The notes below the pieces were generated by a model. It saw nothing but the letters and a program-made list of their open reading frames with translations, was not told the DNA's origin and did no database searches. This document shows, piece by piece, positions 1-7,026 of a DNA stretch of 10,372 nt. Within the stretch, counting starts at the first letter, position 1. Each line of letters starts with the position of its first letter. Position numbers and translations under genes: made by a program. This DNA comes from Synura sp. LO234KE (lineage: Eukaryota > Sar > Synurophyceae > Synurales > Mallomonadaceae): assembly GCA_015143735.1 (NCBI GenBank), contig VKHC01000649.1, positions 1 through 10,372 of the forward strand, in the 5' to 3' direction.

Positions 1-1
1 A

Positions 2-610
2 GCAGACGACACCTATGACCACACTTTTCGCTCTTGCCAGCATCCCCTCCTGTGTCAAGCCAGAGCTGAGTCTAATGATCTCCTGCTAACAGTCCCTCTC
101 TTGACTGATCTGGACCGCCGCCTTTTCCCAGTTCTCCTCCGTCTTGTGCAAGAAGTGGATGGGCACCGCATATGCATAAGAACTGGAACTCGTCCCAGAT
201 CACCCAGCTTGATCAAGTGCTCCTTTCTACACTGAAGGCCCTGAGCGAGAGCCTCCTCGCTCTGAGCAAGCACTTAGTCAACAGCATTGACACCCTCTGG
301 GCGGCCCGCCAGCAAGCGGCCTACCACACAGCCCTTTCCAGCACACCAGAAGCAGACCCGGCCGCCCTCAGAACCTCACAACGGATATGCATCATCACGG
401 CCTCAGCTCCCACGGTTTACTACGCAGTTCGCCTTGGGCATGTTCCAGGCATATACACCATTACTACGCAAAGACGCCTCCAGCTCGATGGAAGAGGACC
501 CGCGTACCACCCCCGCGGGAGGACGTTTCTACGAAGGGACCACAGTAAGGCAACGAGATATTGCTGCAAATGCCCGTGGTGATGTCAGCAAGAGTGTGGG
601 CACGGTTTAA
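2..610 (+). pseudogene. Possible degraded coding stretch with frame changes
   Basis: No family is recognised. Frame 2 is open from the window edge to about 232 and reads like protein (e.g. DLLLTVPLLTDLDRRLFPV). The open reading then seems to pass to frame 1 from about 172, where a leucine-rich helix (LDQVLLSTLKALSESLLAL) follows ATG 172, and returns to frame 2 from about 287 to a stop at 608-610. The alternating frames suggest an old coding sequence with small indels, cut off by the left window edge. The last ~170 bases overlap repeat copy A. An antisense ORF covers 55-273 but is arginine-rich and looks like a shadow. Chance openness in GC-richer DNA is a real alternative. Confidence 0.25.
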
Positions 611-2150
611 CAATTGAAGGGCATGGCGCGAAAATGCAGACCACCACTTGGACCTAGACCAGCAAGGCAGTGGAAAACTTCCGAGTACGTCACAATGGTC
701 GAGTAGCGATTTCAGCAGAGACAGCACCATGCTCTCTGAGCTCCTCCCCACAAATGCGCACCGTCGACCCTCGCGGGCTGACGGGCGGGGTCACCATCGG
801 TGCCGAAACCTCTAGTGCGGGTGCCTTACTGTCCGCAAGCACTTGCTGTGCTAGAGAAATCCGTAGGGTCTGGAGCTGATGTAGTAGGGCATCGTTCCAG
901 GAGCTGGCAATAGCAGAGATGATTTTGTCTCATAACGGATTCACAACAGCGTCCCAAGGTACTGGACCTAAACTCTCGATGAGATCACAATCCTTTAGGG
1001 AAAAGTACTCCAGCCGGCCTCGGGTCCAGGGATGCGTGGCACCCGCGAGCTGCTGCAGAATGTACAGTAAGCCCAGGTGCCCTGTGGAAGTGAGAGGGGA
1101 GAATTCTAAAAATATTGGGGGATAATATTCCGCTTGTGTTCGAGTCAGGAGAGTGCTCATGTCCACTATATGAAAGAATAGCCTACAAAGCTGACTGTCC
1201 TGAACGAATAGAACCTTCCGTGGGTTGTTTCGTGGCTTTTAAGTTGTTGGGATATGCCAATTGGATGCTTCTTGGGTAAGTGCATGCTTGAAAGAATTTG
1301 TAATACTAGCGCTTCCATGATGGATGTCTGCCATCGTGGCCGAGCATGTTAGACATTCGCTGCTGCTGACAGATGTCCGCTTCCTCAGAGCCGTGGGAGC
1401 TGATCGTGACAGTCCAGAGTTTCTCAGCCACGAATCTTAAATCCGATCCAGAGTCTGATTTCCTGCCATACTCGGCAGAATGCAGCCGAAAATAATCTTC
1501 GTCTGCTTCAAACTTCTTAGGTTCAACAACTTCAGGATTGATCTAGGGTTCTCCCAATCGGAAGGGTGGAACAGGATTGCATTTTACAAACTGGAAACCA
1601 AAAGAGTTGGAAATTGAAAAATGTAATATCTCAGGAATTCCGCCAATAAAATTTTGCAAAAAAAAATAAAAAGTTGGAGTCAATTTCCAATGTGCAATCC
1701 TATCGAAAAATTGTCTTGACCTAGTAAATTAGGGTCCGGGAACTATTATACAGGTCACTTAAAATTTTTTCTCTGTCAGGATTAAGTTGGCTGGAGGCCT
1801 GAATTGTTACCTTCGCCTTAAGGATACCGTTGAATTCCTTTAACCTTGACTGTGACTTTCTTGGCTAGTAAGTTGTTGCTGAGGAAACCAGTTTGCTTTA
1901 CTATTCGTAATTTCATATTTCGCAGCTTACTAAGCCAAAAGCCGCCGGGAGCAGTGTCGCCTGCGCTTTGCGGGCTTAGATATCGTTAATCTAGAGGCCT
2001 TTAGGCGAATTCTGAGGCAAAATTACTCAGAAGCCGAGCGGTAAAATACTAGTTTGTATGTTTTGGCACGGCACCATAGCACAAGAAAACACGTTTTAAA
2101 AACTAAAAGTTTACAAGCTTTGCGTAGTCGGTACATATTTTATCCACTAA
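440..2150 (-). repeat. Dispersed repeat, copy A (long form)
   Basis: This is the first of three related copies lying in the same direction. Landmarks shared with the other copies are: a motif at 461-485 (TTACTACGCAAAGACGCCTC) matching TTAGTACGCMACGACRTCCC in B (4979) and C (8495); a GC-rich block at 620-660; a block at 780-925 (CGGTGCCGAAACC matches CGGTCCTGAAAACC in C); and the AAACTCTCGAT segment near 970. The stretch 1170-1760 aligns loosely with C 9240-9875. The tail 1765-2150 aligns well with C 9875-10230: block 1990-2052 matches 10078-10140 at 50 of 63 positions without gaps, and 1917-1981 matches 10005-10069 almost as well. Ends are approximate, with no terminal repeats or target-site duplications seen. 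Strand is given as minus because that frame looks most like protein. Confidence 0.7.
690..1160 (-). pseudogene. Decayed minus-strand ORF of repeat copy A
   Basis: Reading from an ATG at 1158-1160, the minus strand is open for 76 codons (starting MSTLLTRTQAEYYPP), meets one TGA at 930-932, then continues open in the same frame for 79 codons to a TGA at 690-692. The second half begins with an amphipathic helix (DKIISAIASSWNDALLHQLQ), followed by a proline-rich part. Copies B and C have alignable readings in the corresponding minus frame; for example LLYILQQLAGATHPWTRGRL in A corresponds to SVHFSTLLPSVGSTHEGFED in B. One stop in about 155 codons plus cross-copy frame agreement supports a coding origin. 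No known domain is recognised, and an unlabelled transposon protein or a host gene fragment are both possible. Confidence 0.4.
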
Positions 2151-2255
2151 CGTTTCCTTGACGTTTCTACCATCCACCCAAATTAACTATAAAAGATTTT
2201 CGACAAACCTCTTTCTTGAGTTCTGTATCTACCGTGATACTCTGTTAAAATCTAA

Positions 2256-2519
2256 GCATTCCATTGGACTTGTACGATCTTGTCGGCTAAGGAGCCATTT
2301 ACACCAGAGATTCGTGCTAGTAATAGCACACGAACGGCAACGGATAGCAGGAGTGTGCACCCTCAGCGTACATTCAATTACCAGATCCTTATGTCTCTAA
2401 CAAGTACGAGCGATAAAATATTTAAGCTCGCGTCAGAGGGGGGCTTAAAGTTTAATTTTATTCAGAAAGATGTATTCCGACTATTGAATCAACACAAAGC
2501 GTGTCTCCCCGCGATTTGA
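2256..2519 (+). CDS. Small hypothetical ORF or exon
   Basis: The frame is open from after a TAA at 2253-2255 to a TGA at 2517-2519, about 87 codons. The first ATG is at 2391, which would give only 42 aa (MSLTSTSDKIFKLASEGGLK...). The upstream part lacks ATG but reads plausibly (LSAKEPFTPEIRASNSTRTA), with a polar Ser/Thr/Arg-rich character followed by a more ordered end. No family is recognised, and it could be an exon, a remnant or chance. An overlapping frame (2158-2400) looks like a shadow because its composition is less protein-like. Confidence 0.2.
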   Translation, partial: AFHWTCTILSAKEPFTPEIRASNSTRTATDSRSVHPQRTFNYQILMSLTSTSDKIFKLASEGGLKFNFIQKDVFRLLNQHKACLPAI

Positions 2520-2900
2520 ACCACTAGTAAAACTTAAAAAGTAGCGACCGATTAATGGACTGGCGCAAAATGACAGGACTCGGTTGAAGTATCTTCGCAG
2601 TGGTAATTAGTTAGAAAATACATTTGCCCCTGGATTGAATTTAAAAGTAAACATATTTCGTAACAGTTCGACCCTGTGCAAAATGCTGACTGAGTTATCG
2701 CCGAAGTGGTATTTGGAAAATTAGAATCACTTACTTATATTGGGTTTGGATGATGACTGGTGGGGATTCAGCTTTCCAGGCTTCACATCAGATTCAACGC
2801 TTTTAAAAAATCAGTTGGTTCGTCGGTAAGGGAGTTAAGCGCGTTTTTCCTCTACATCCGTTGTTTTAAGTAATCAGGCCTGGTCAACGGAGCGGAAGCA

Positions 2901-2908
2901 TATAAATA
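2901..2908 (+). promoter_or_regulatory. TATA-like word upstream of the phosphotransferase gene
   Basis: TATAAATA lies 428 bases upstream of the start codon at 3336. It would suit transcription starting near 2935 with an intron removed from the leader before 3254. In AT-rich DNA such words arise by chance, so this is only a candidate. Confidence 0.15.
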
Positions 2909-3235
2909 ATTGCCTTCTGATGATTCTAAATAATTGGGAAATGTACTGCAAAATGAAGTTGTTGCACCAGATTAATTATGATGAGAATTGCCAATCATAT
3001 GGGCTCTGACAAGATGTAAATGTGTATAGGACTAGTCAAACAGTAGAAAAAATAAAAAAATCAACGAGAAAAAAAACTTGAACTTGCCGGTTTATTGTTT
3101 TGGACGTCAATGATGGAGCAATTAAGATTCGAATAGTGCTCGACATAATTAATATGATCAGCTGAGAGTTTTCACTAACAACTAACCTGGAATCAAACAC
3201 GTTATTTTACCTAAAACCGGTTGTTCCTCTGTGAT

Positions 3236-3253
3236 TCAATTTTTTAACTACAG
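3236..3253 (+). promoter_or_regulatory. Candidate 3' splice acceptor in the 5' leader
   Basis: A T-rich tract, TTCAATTTTTTAACTACAG, ends in CAG at 3251-3253, followed by GAG, with TTTAACTA as a possible branch-point region. It lies 82 bases before the start codon at 3336. It fits either a leader intron or, in lineages that use it, a spliced-leader acceptor. No donor can be assigned with confidence. Confidence 0.35.
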
Positions 3254-3321
3254 GAGTTATTTTGCGTTGCTTCCACTAATTTTAGTACAAGACTGTGTGG
3301 GACTAAGATCAGGAAGCCAAA

Positions 3322-3327
3322 ATGTAG
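3322..3327 (+). promoter_or_regulatory. Start-stop upstream ORF (ATG TAG)
   Basis: An ATG immediately followed by TAG sits nine bases upstream of the main ATG at 3336. If the leader is transcribed, scanning ribosomes would meet this minimal uORF first and could stall or reinitiate, lowering expression. Start-stop elements of this type are known translational controls in eukaryotes. Whether it acts here is inference. Confidence 0.35.
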
Positions 3328-3335
3328 GAATATAA

Positions 3336-4523
3336 ATGGTTATTTTAAGTGCTGATGATGCAATTAAACTAAAGAAATATGCTTACAGAGGTGGTGACAC
3401 TTCTCCAATTTATATTTATTTCCTGTCTCCTTTCGCCCAAAGTTTACTGATGATAGTTCCCGAATACGTCGCACCAAATTTGATAACATTTATTGGATTG
3501 TGCTTTCCACTATTTGCATGTATGATGACGATTTACATGAATCCTCATCTCAATTCTGATGAAAACAGTTGGATTCACCTTTTGAGTGCATTTGCCATAC
3601 TATTTTACCAGACCATGGACAACATGGATGGAAAGCAAGCCCGTCGAACCAATTCATCCTCTGCTCTAGGAATGATATTTGACCATTGCTGTGATGCGAT
3701 AAATGCTGGTATATTTTCCATTCCGATGGCGAGTGCATTATGTACTGGATGGACACTGGGTATATTTTTCGGACTTTGGTGCGGATTTACCCCTTTCTAC
3801 TTCCAAACTTGGGAAGAGCATCATATAGGCGCGATGTTTTTACCTCCTTTTAATGGGCCTACTGAAGGACTTCTCATCGCTTCATGTATGTGCTTCGTAT
3901 CTTTTTGGAAGGGCTCTTCATTTTGGCAACACGTTCTGTTCCACATTCCTGGCGGACAGGATATTCAGGCTTCTCCGTTCAGCGTCATGTTCTTGATTGC
4001 CATTGTGGGAGCGTTGATCACATGCGGGATACAAGTAGGTAGAGTATCCAGGTTGATATTGTCGCGGAAGGTGAACGCACATCATGACCTTTTAGTTGCG
4101 CTTTCCGAGCTTGCACCATTCATCGTTTTTTTCAGTTCTAGTGTCCTGTGGTGTCATCGTAGCCAAATTGCATTACAACAGTATCCAATATTAACAATCG
4201 CCCTGATTAGCTCGGTGTTCGTGGAGATAGTAGTACATATTATGTTAGCCACTGTCTGCGATCGGCGGATCTGTCCGGGTCAGCGGTTTCTCGCCTGGGG
4301 GATGTTGATTCCTGCCATGAATGTGCTGCTCCCTCTCACTGCGCGCGTCGACGAGCGATGGATTTTATTCCCGCTATTCTCCGTATCCACGTCCTGGACC
4401 GCGATATATCTCTACAGAATCGTGACCGAGGTCGCGGATGCATTGGACATATACGTGTTTGTACTCGGAAAGAAGTCCAGATTAGTTGCGCAGAAATCTG
4501 CTAGGGTTGATAAATTCATCTGA
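3336..4523 (+). CDS. CDP-alcohol phosphotransferase (choline/ethanolamine phosphotransferase)
   Basis: This polytopic membrane enzyme transfers phosphocholine or phosphoethanolamine from the CDP-alcohol to diacylglycerol, making PC or PE in the ER or Golgi (last Kennedy pathway step). The CAPT motif D-G-x2-A-R-x8-G-x3-D-x3-D is complete at residues 98-120 (D98, G99, A102, R103, G112, D116, D120), with D95 also in place; these acidic residues bind metal and the CDP-alcohol. Other family marks are APNLITFIG (46-54), TWEE (158-161), NGPTEG (173-178) and a C-terminal region ending in a basic tail. Hydrophobic segments make up most of residues 45-360, about eight to ten helices. At 395 aa the length is normal for the family and no intron is needed. 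The start is firm because an in-frame TAA immediately precedes the ATG. Oddities are C118 where relatives have Gly (HGCD becomes HCCD), M113 where many have Glu, and a sharp rise in third-position GC towards the 3' end. Substrate choice (CPT, EPT or dual) cannot be read from the sequence. Confidence 0.95.
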   Translation: MVILSADDAIKLKKYAYRGGDTSPIYIYFLSPFAQSLLMIVPEYVAPNLITFIGLCFPLFACMMTIYMNPHLNSDENSWIHLLSAFAILFYQTMDNMDGKQARRTNSSSALGMIFDHCCDAINAGIFSIPMASALCTGWTLGIFFGLWCGFTPFYFQTWEEHHIGAMFLPPFNGPTEGLLIASCMCFVSFWKGSSFWQHVLFHIPGGQDIQASPFSVMFLIAIVGALITCGIQVGRVSRLILSRKVNAHHDLLVALSELAPFIVFFSSSVLWCHRSQIALQQYPILTIALISSVFVEIVVHIMLATVCDRRICPGQRFLAWGMLIPAMNVLLPLTARVDERWILFPLFSVSTSWTAIYLYRIVTEVADALDIYVFVLGKKSRLVAQKSARVDKFI

Positions 4524-4860
4524 TTCTTGTGAACGTGCCATTGTTGAAATTTTAGGCTAAAGAACTTATTATTGCCCATCGAGAAAGTAACGATATATCG
4601 AAGTAATAATCATGGTACAATTTAACTGCAATAACTGCATTTACTATTCGTACAAAAAAGTAGGCGTAATGATGAATTTACTTAGCGAGCCTTTTTTATG
4701 GTTCCGTCTAGAGAATATGTGCGAATGGAAATTCTCGAAAATCTTAGCGCTTTTTCTGAACACCCGGTAGTTATTTATTACAAAGTGTAATAAAAAGAAT
4801 GAAAAGTCAGGCGGAAAGGTTCCAAATATCATTATTACTAAACTAAGTAAATAACTATTA
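4524..4860 (+). other. 3' flank of the phosphotransferase gene
   Basis: AT-rich DNA with no convincing gene. It should contain the 3' UTR. A perfect palindrome CGATATATCG lies at 4591-4600. An antisense ORF running from copy B through here (4644-5054) has a low-complexity, glycine/leucine-rich end and looks like a shadow. Confidence 0.5.
4789..4794 (+). terminator. Candidate polyadenylation signal
   Basis: AATAAA lies about 265 bases after the phosphotransferase stop codon and just before repeat copy B. It is the first good hexamer downstream on this strand. The sequence is AT-rich, so the assignment is tentative. Confidence 0.3.
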
Positions 4861-5660
4861 CCTGTGAGCCGAGGAAGAAGGGCACCAAGTCCCGTTACAC
4901 TACCGAGTAGGGGCAGGAGCAGGGGGAGAAGGCCACATGCCCGGCCGAGGGCAAGGGAAGTTCCTCCCCCGGGGTGGGTTAGTACGCCACGACATCCCCA
5001 ATTAACCGGAAGGGGATAACGAGAGGTGGTGGTGCCCTGGGCATGATACAACACTGGCTAAGATGGGGCGCGGGACCGCGTTTGCGCCTCCTAGTCCTGT
5101 CGACTACTACGTTAACTAGTGACTATGAATGACGAAATTGGGACCGACCAATCCTCCTATACTCTTGGATCTTTGAGAAACGGGAATGGAAATGGCATGC
5201 TGAGAGGTTCACCAGTCCGCCCCTTAATTGCCTACAGTGTCGTCAATTGTAGCAAGGAGGCAGGTGGTGAGGCTTTGAGAAGGTGCCACAGAGATGGTAC
5301 TGGAGAGCTCGTTTCGTCACGTGGGGGGGAGGCATGCCAACAAGGACCTTGTACCACGCGACCGGGGTAAAGCGAGGACGATAATCTGCTCTTGGGTCCA
5401 TGTTCTCATTGTGCGGGCCTCCTCCACGTGCCTCAAGACTTCTGCCCAGAGCGGTTCTCATACAAGCGCTCGATGATTTGCTCATGGGCAAGCGTGAAAC
5501 GTCCTCGAAACCCTCGTGAGTGCTGCCCACGGACGGAAGCAATGTAGAGAAGTGCACTGAACAGGGTGGAATGCTAGAAGCTCGGTGCCCGGAAAAGCCT
5601 AGGTAGCGCCTGTACTCGGACCGTCTCGACGAGAGCAGCAGAGCATACACTCATTTCAAG
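4861..5660 (-). repeat. Dispersed repeat, copy B (short form)
   Basis: A GC-rich island in AT-rich surroundings that matches copies A and C over the shared ~0.7 kb module. At 4979-5001, 21 of 23 bases match C 8495-8517 (TTAGTACGCCACGACATCCC against TTAGTACGCAACGACGTCCC). At 5248-5264, 14 of 17 bases match C 8645-8661 (TGTAGCAAGGAGGCAGG). GTGGGGGGGAGGCATGC at 5321 corresponds to GTGGGAGGGGGCATGC at C 8756. The end 5500-5660 aligns with A 1020-1165. The left end is shared with C (GTCCCGTTACACTACCGAG against CCCCGTCACCGATTG). The A/C extension is not visible downstream of 5660, so this copy is truncated or that part has decayed. Confidence 0.7.
5243..5654 (-). pseudogene. Minus-strand ORF of repeat copy B
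   Basis: An open frame of 135 codons on the minus strand (GTG at 5650; the in-frame reading starts VYALLLSSRRSEYRRYLGFS) ends at 5243. It has no recognised domain. An ATGAGT at 5649-5654 on the minus strand corresponds to the ATGAGC start of copy A, but it is in another frame here, so one small frameshift near the start is likely. The middle (YLGFS...HFSTLLPSVGSTHEGFED) aligns with copy A (FLEFS...YILQQLAGATHPWTRGRL). Likely a decayed relative of the copy A protein; it could also be chance openness in GC-rich DNA. Confidence 0.35.
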
Positions 5661-6017
5661 GGTACATATAGTGCCACTGCGCAATTTTGGTTGGAGTTGG
5701 ATACGTCAAAGACGAAATTGCTTAATCAGCCCCCTTCGACATGCACAATTTATTTGCTGTGACAAGTCAACCGGCCCTACCGCTGAAAGCTGGAGTACAG
5801 CACGCAATTCCTTAAAAATGAGCTGAGCTATGGTTGCACTGCAGATTTTCCGCTGGAGTTTGTCCACTGAGATATGGCAACAAAAAAAGTCTCTGTGTAA
5901 TTGAGATTGGTTATTGTTGCGGTCCAAATCACAGGGGCTAGCTTGGCCTGAAGCTATTTTTGAGGCGCTGAGCATTGTCCCAATTAGAGGCAATGTGGAA
6001 GGCTTGAAAAAGTCTTC
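5661..6017. other. Region without a convincing gene
   Basis: The longest open frame is 95 codons on the minus strand (5706-5993, ATG at 5993, reading MPLIGTMLSASKIASGQASP). It is mixed in composition, with no motif or membrane segment. On the plus strand a short open stretch (e.g. LAWPEAIFEALSIVPIRGNV near 5935-6000) leads towards the open block at 6018 in another frame. Neither is strong enough to call. Confidence 0.4.
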
Positions 6018-6390
6018 ATGCTTTGGCAGGCGGGGTCAGCAAAGTTGATCGTGTTTTTTGGAACCGCGCATACACTGTTGGAAAGTGATGCCGAAGAACT
6101 GGGAGAAGACTTGTGGGCAGCCGGAGTCGAAGTTGCAGTAGCTCCAACGGGCAAACCCTGGGAAGGGTAATTATAGGGGGACGGTTGCCAAGTATGAAGC
6201 TGGACGATTTTGGCATAAAAAAATCAAAACAGATGTCTTGGTTGTTGTTAATTTTTTGTCCTGCTTTAGTCGCGGTGCAACAATCTTATCAGCTGAAGTC
6301 CGAGTTGGGGATTTCTCCCGAATGACTGTAGTGTGGGACAGGATACTCCTATTTTCGCCTTCAAAGTGTTTGTGGTGTATTTCAGGGTAG
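6018..6390 (+). pseudogene. Possible frameshifted coding remnant, plus strand
   Basis: An ATG at 6018 opens 50 codons to a TAA at 6168-6170 (MLWQAGSAKLIVFFGTAHTL, then an acidic stretch LLESDAEELGEDLWAAGVEV). At that point another plus frame (open 6142-6390) continues with protein-like sequence (NYRGTVAKYEAGRFWHKKIK, then hydrophobic TDVLVVVNFL) to a TAG at 6388-6390. A one-base shift near 6165 would account for the pair. No family is recognised with confidence. The minus strand over the second half also carries a 100-codon ORF, so at most one of the two readings is real there. Confidence 0.25.
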
Positions 6391-6473
6391 TATTTTCCAT
6401 ATCTATGAAGTATCTTTGCATATTTCATCGTGGGTGGTGAGAATGACACCCGAACGTACATAAGTACATACAT
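6171..6473 (-). CDS. Hypothetical 100-aa protein, minus strand
   Basis: A complete ATG-to-TAA ORF: it starts MYVLMYVRVSFSPPTMKYAK, has a basic, Lys/Thr-rich middle (PRLKQDKKLTTTKTSVLIFL) and ends at 6171. The sense strand is purine-rich, as coding strands often are. No domain, signal peptide or homologue is recognised. It conflicts with a plus-strand open block at 6142-6390. Its start codon lies inside an imperfect hairpin (6454-6488). Confidence 0.25.
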   Translation of the reverse strand: MYVLMYVRVSFSPPTMKYAKILHRYGKYYPEIHHKHFEGENRSILSHTTVIREKSPTRTSADKIVAPRLKQDKKLTTTKTSVLIFLCQNRPASYLATVPL

Positions 6474-6488
6474 TACTTATATACACGT
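6454..6488. repeat. Imperfect AT-rich hairpin
   Basis: ACGTACATAAGTA is followed by a 7-base loop and TACTTATATACACGT, which is its near reverse complement with one mismatch and a two-base bulge. It could form a cruciform or RNA hairpin, or be a dyad regulatory site. It stands alone. Confidence 0.45.
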
Positions 6489-6514
6489 CATTGATACAGT
6501 GCCACAACCTCACT

Positions 6515-6531
6515 ATCGAACATGCTATCGT
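6515..6531 (+). repeat. 17-base direct repeat, left copy
   Basis: ATCGAACATGCTATCGT matches 6689-6705 (ATCGAACGAGCTATCGT) at 15 of 17 positions. The copies enclose 157 bases without an ORF. Confidence 0.4.
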
Positions 6532-6665
6532 AAGCGGTAGGTTAGTGGTTGATGAGATTCACCCGTCGGTTTACCTCATCGGAGGGTTTTCGTTAGTTGA
6601 CCAGGCGGTTTTTGGACCATAACGTTGTCTAACTGTCGAGTTATTTTAAGATCAATACATCCTAA

Positions 6666-6842
6666 TTAAGCCCTAGTAGGTCACACACATCGAACGAGCT
6701 ATCGTCATTGGATGATATTGTTGCGTCGAAGTATCCACCAGGAATCTTTTGGTACCCACTTTTGAACGAATCGTGCCGAAAACTTGAATTCAAAACACAC
6801 TTCGATGAAACAATTGCCTGGGGTATGAATAATTTGTATTAG
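6666..6842 (+). CDS. Exon-like open block, plus strand
   Basis: Stop-to-stop open frame of 58 codons with no early ATG but a notably protein-like reading (LSSLDDIVASKYPPGIFWYP, then LLNESCRKLEFKTHFDETIA). It is preceded by a branch-like CTAAT and AG (6669-6670), and the end contains GGGTATGAAT with a donor-like GTATGA at 6823. This would suit an internal exon of a spliced gene, or a remnant. No partner exon is assigned with confidence; a short reading at 6939-7000 (MTLAYKQSLLFAALVRICEG) is possible. The minus-strand ORF 6705-6905 is the competing reading and looks less regular. Confidence 0.25.
   Translation, partial: LSPSRSHTSNELSSLDDIVASKYPPGIFWYPLLNESCRKLEFKTHFDETIAWGMNNLY
6689..6705 (+). 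repeat. 17-base direct repeat, right copy
   Basis: Partner of 6515-6531, with 15 of 17 bases identical. It lies inside the exon-like open block starting at 6666. Confidence 0.4.
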
Positions 6843-7026
6843 TAAAGTTTTTCTAGTTTTATAACCAAACAAATTTGATATACTGAACCATGCAACGCTT
6901 AACATGGAATCTGAAGTGTCACCGCATATTGTCTGAAAATGACTTTGGCTTATAAGCAGTCGCTGTTATTTGCTGCGCTGGTGCGGATTTGCGAGGGTTA
7001 AAATCAGGAGTTCGTCGTAAATAACG

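Larger units (their letters stand above)
2150..3235. other. AT-rich intergenic spacer
   Basis: About 1.1 kb of AT-rich DNA without a convincing gene. It contains homopolymer A runs (around 3047-3075), one weak small ORF near 2256-2519 and a TATA-like word at 2901. No tRNA, tandem array or repeat copy was found. It probably includes the promoter and 5' leader of the phosphotransferase gene downstream. Confidence 0.6.

Noticed and set aside
930-932. TGA read as tryptophan to join the copy A minus-strand frame
   Set aside because: The phosphotransferase ends naturally at TGA and reading through it gives no family-like sequence, so the standard code is the simpler view.
90-1100. Left-edge plus-strand helix as an inverted copy of the copy A minus-strand helix
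   Set aside because: Both are leucine-rich, but the spacing of their landmarks differs and the nucleotide match is too weak to separate from composition.
2498-2530. tRNA-like TTTGAACC word (minus-strand T-loop)
   Set aside because: The flanking bases do not form a T-stem, and no acceptor, D or anticodon arms fit.
2621-2690. TTCGACC loop with near-pairing AACAG/CTGTG
   Set aside because: The unit is too short (about 64 bases), the acceptor ends pair poorly and there is no A-box or anticodon arm.
2970-3010. Box C/D snoRNA candidate (ATGATGA ... CTGA)
   Set aside because: The boxes are only about 32 bases apart, too close for a snoRNA, and no closing stem is seen.
4644-5054. 136-codon minus-strand ORF across the 3' flank and copy B
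   Set aside because: It spans a sharp composition boundary and reads as low-complexity Gly/Leu/Pro; no counterpart frame is kept in A or C.
6540-6620. GATGAG near a pairing stem, as in hammerhead ribozymes or box C/D RNA
   Set aside because: It lacks the CUGANGA and GAAA core of the hammerhead. Box C has a mismatch and no box D lies at the right distance.
6930-6960. Inverted fragment of the A/C tail (ACTTTGGCTTATAAGC against GCTTACTAAGCCAAAAGC)
   Set aside because: The match covers only about 17 bases and fails on both sides.
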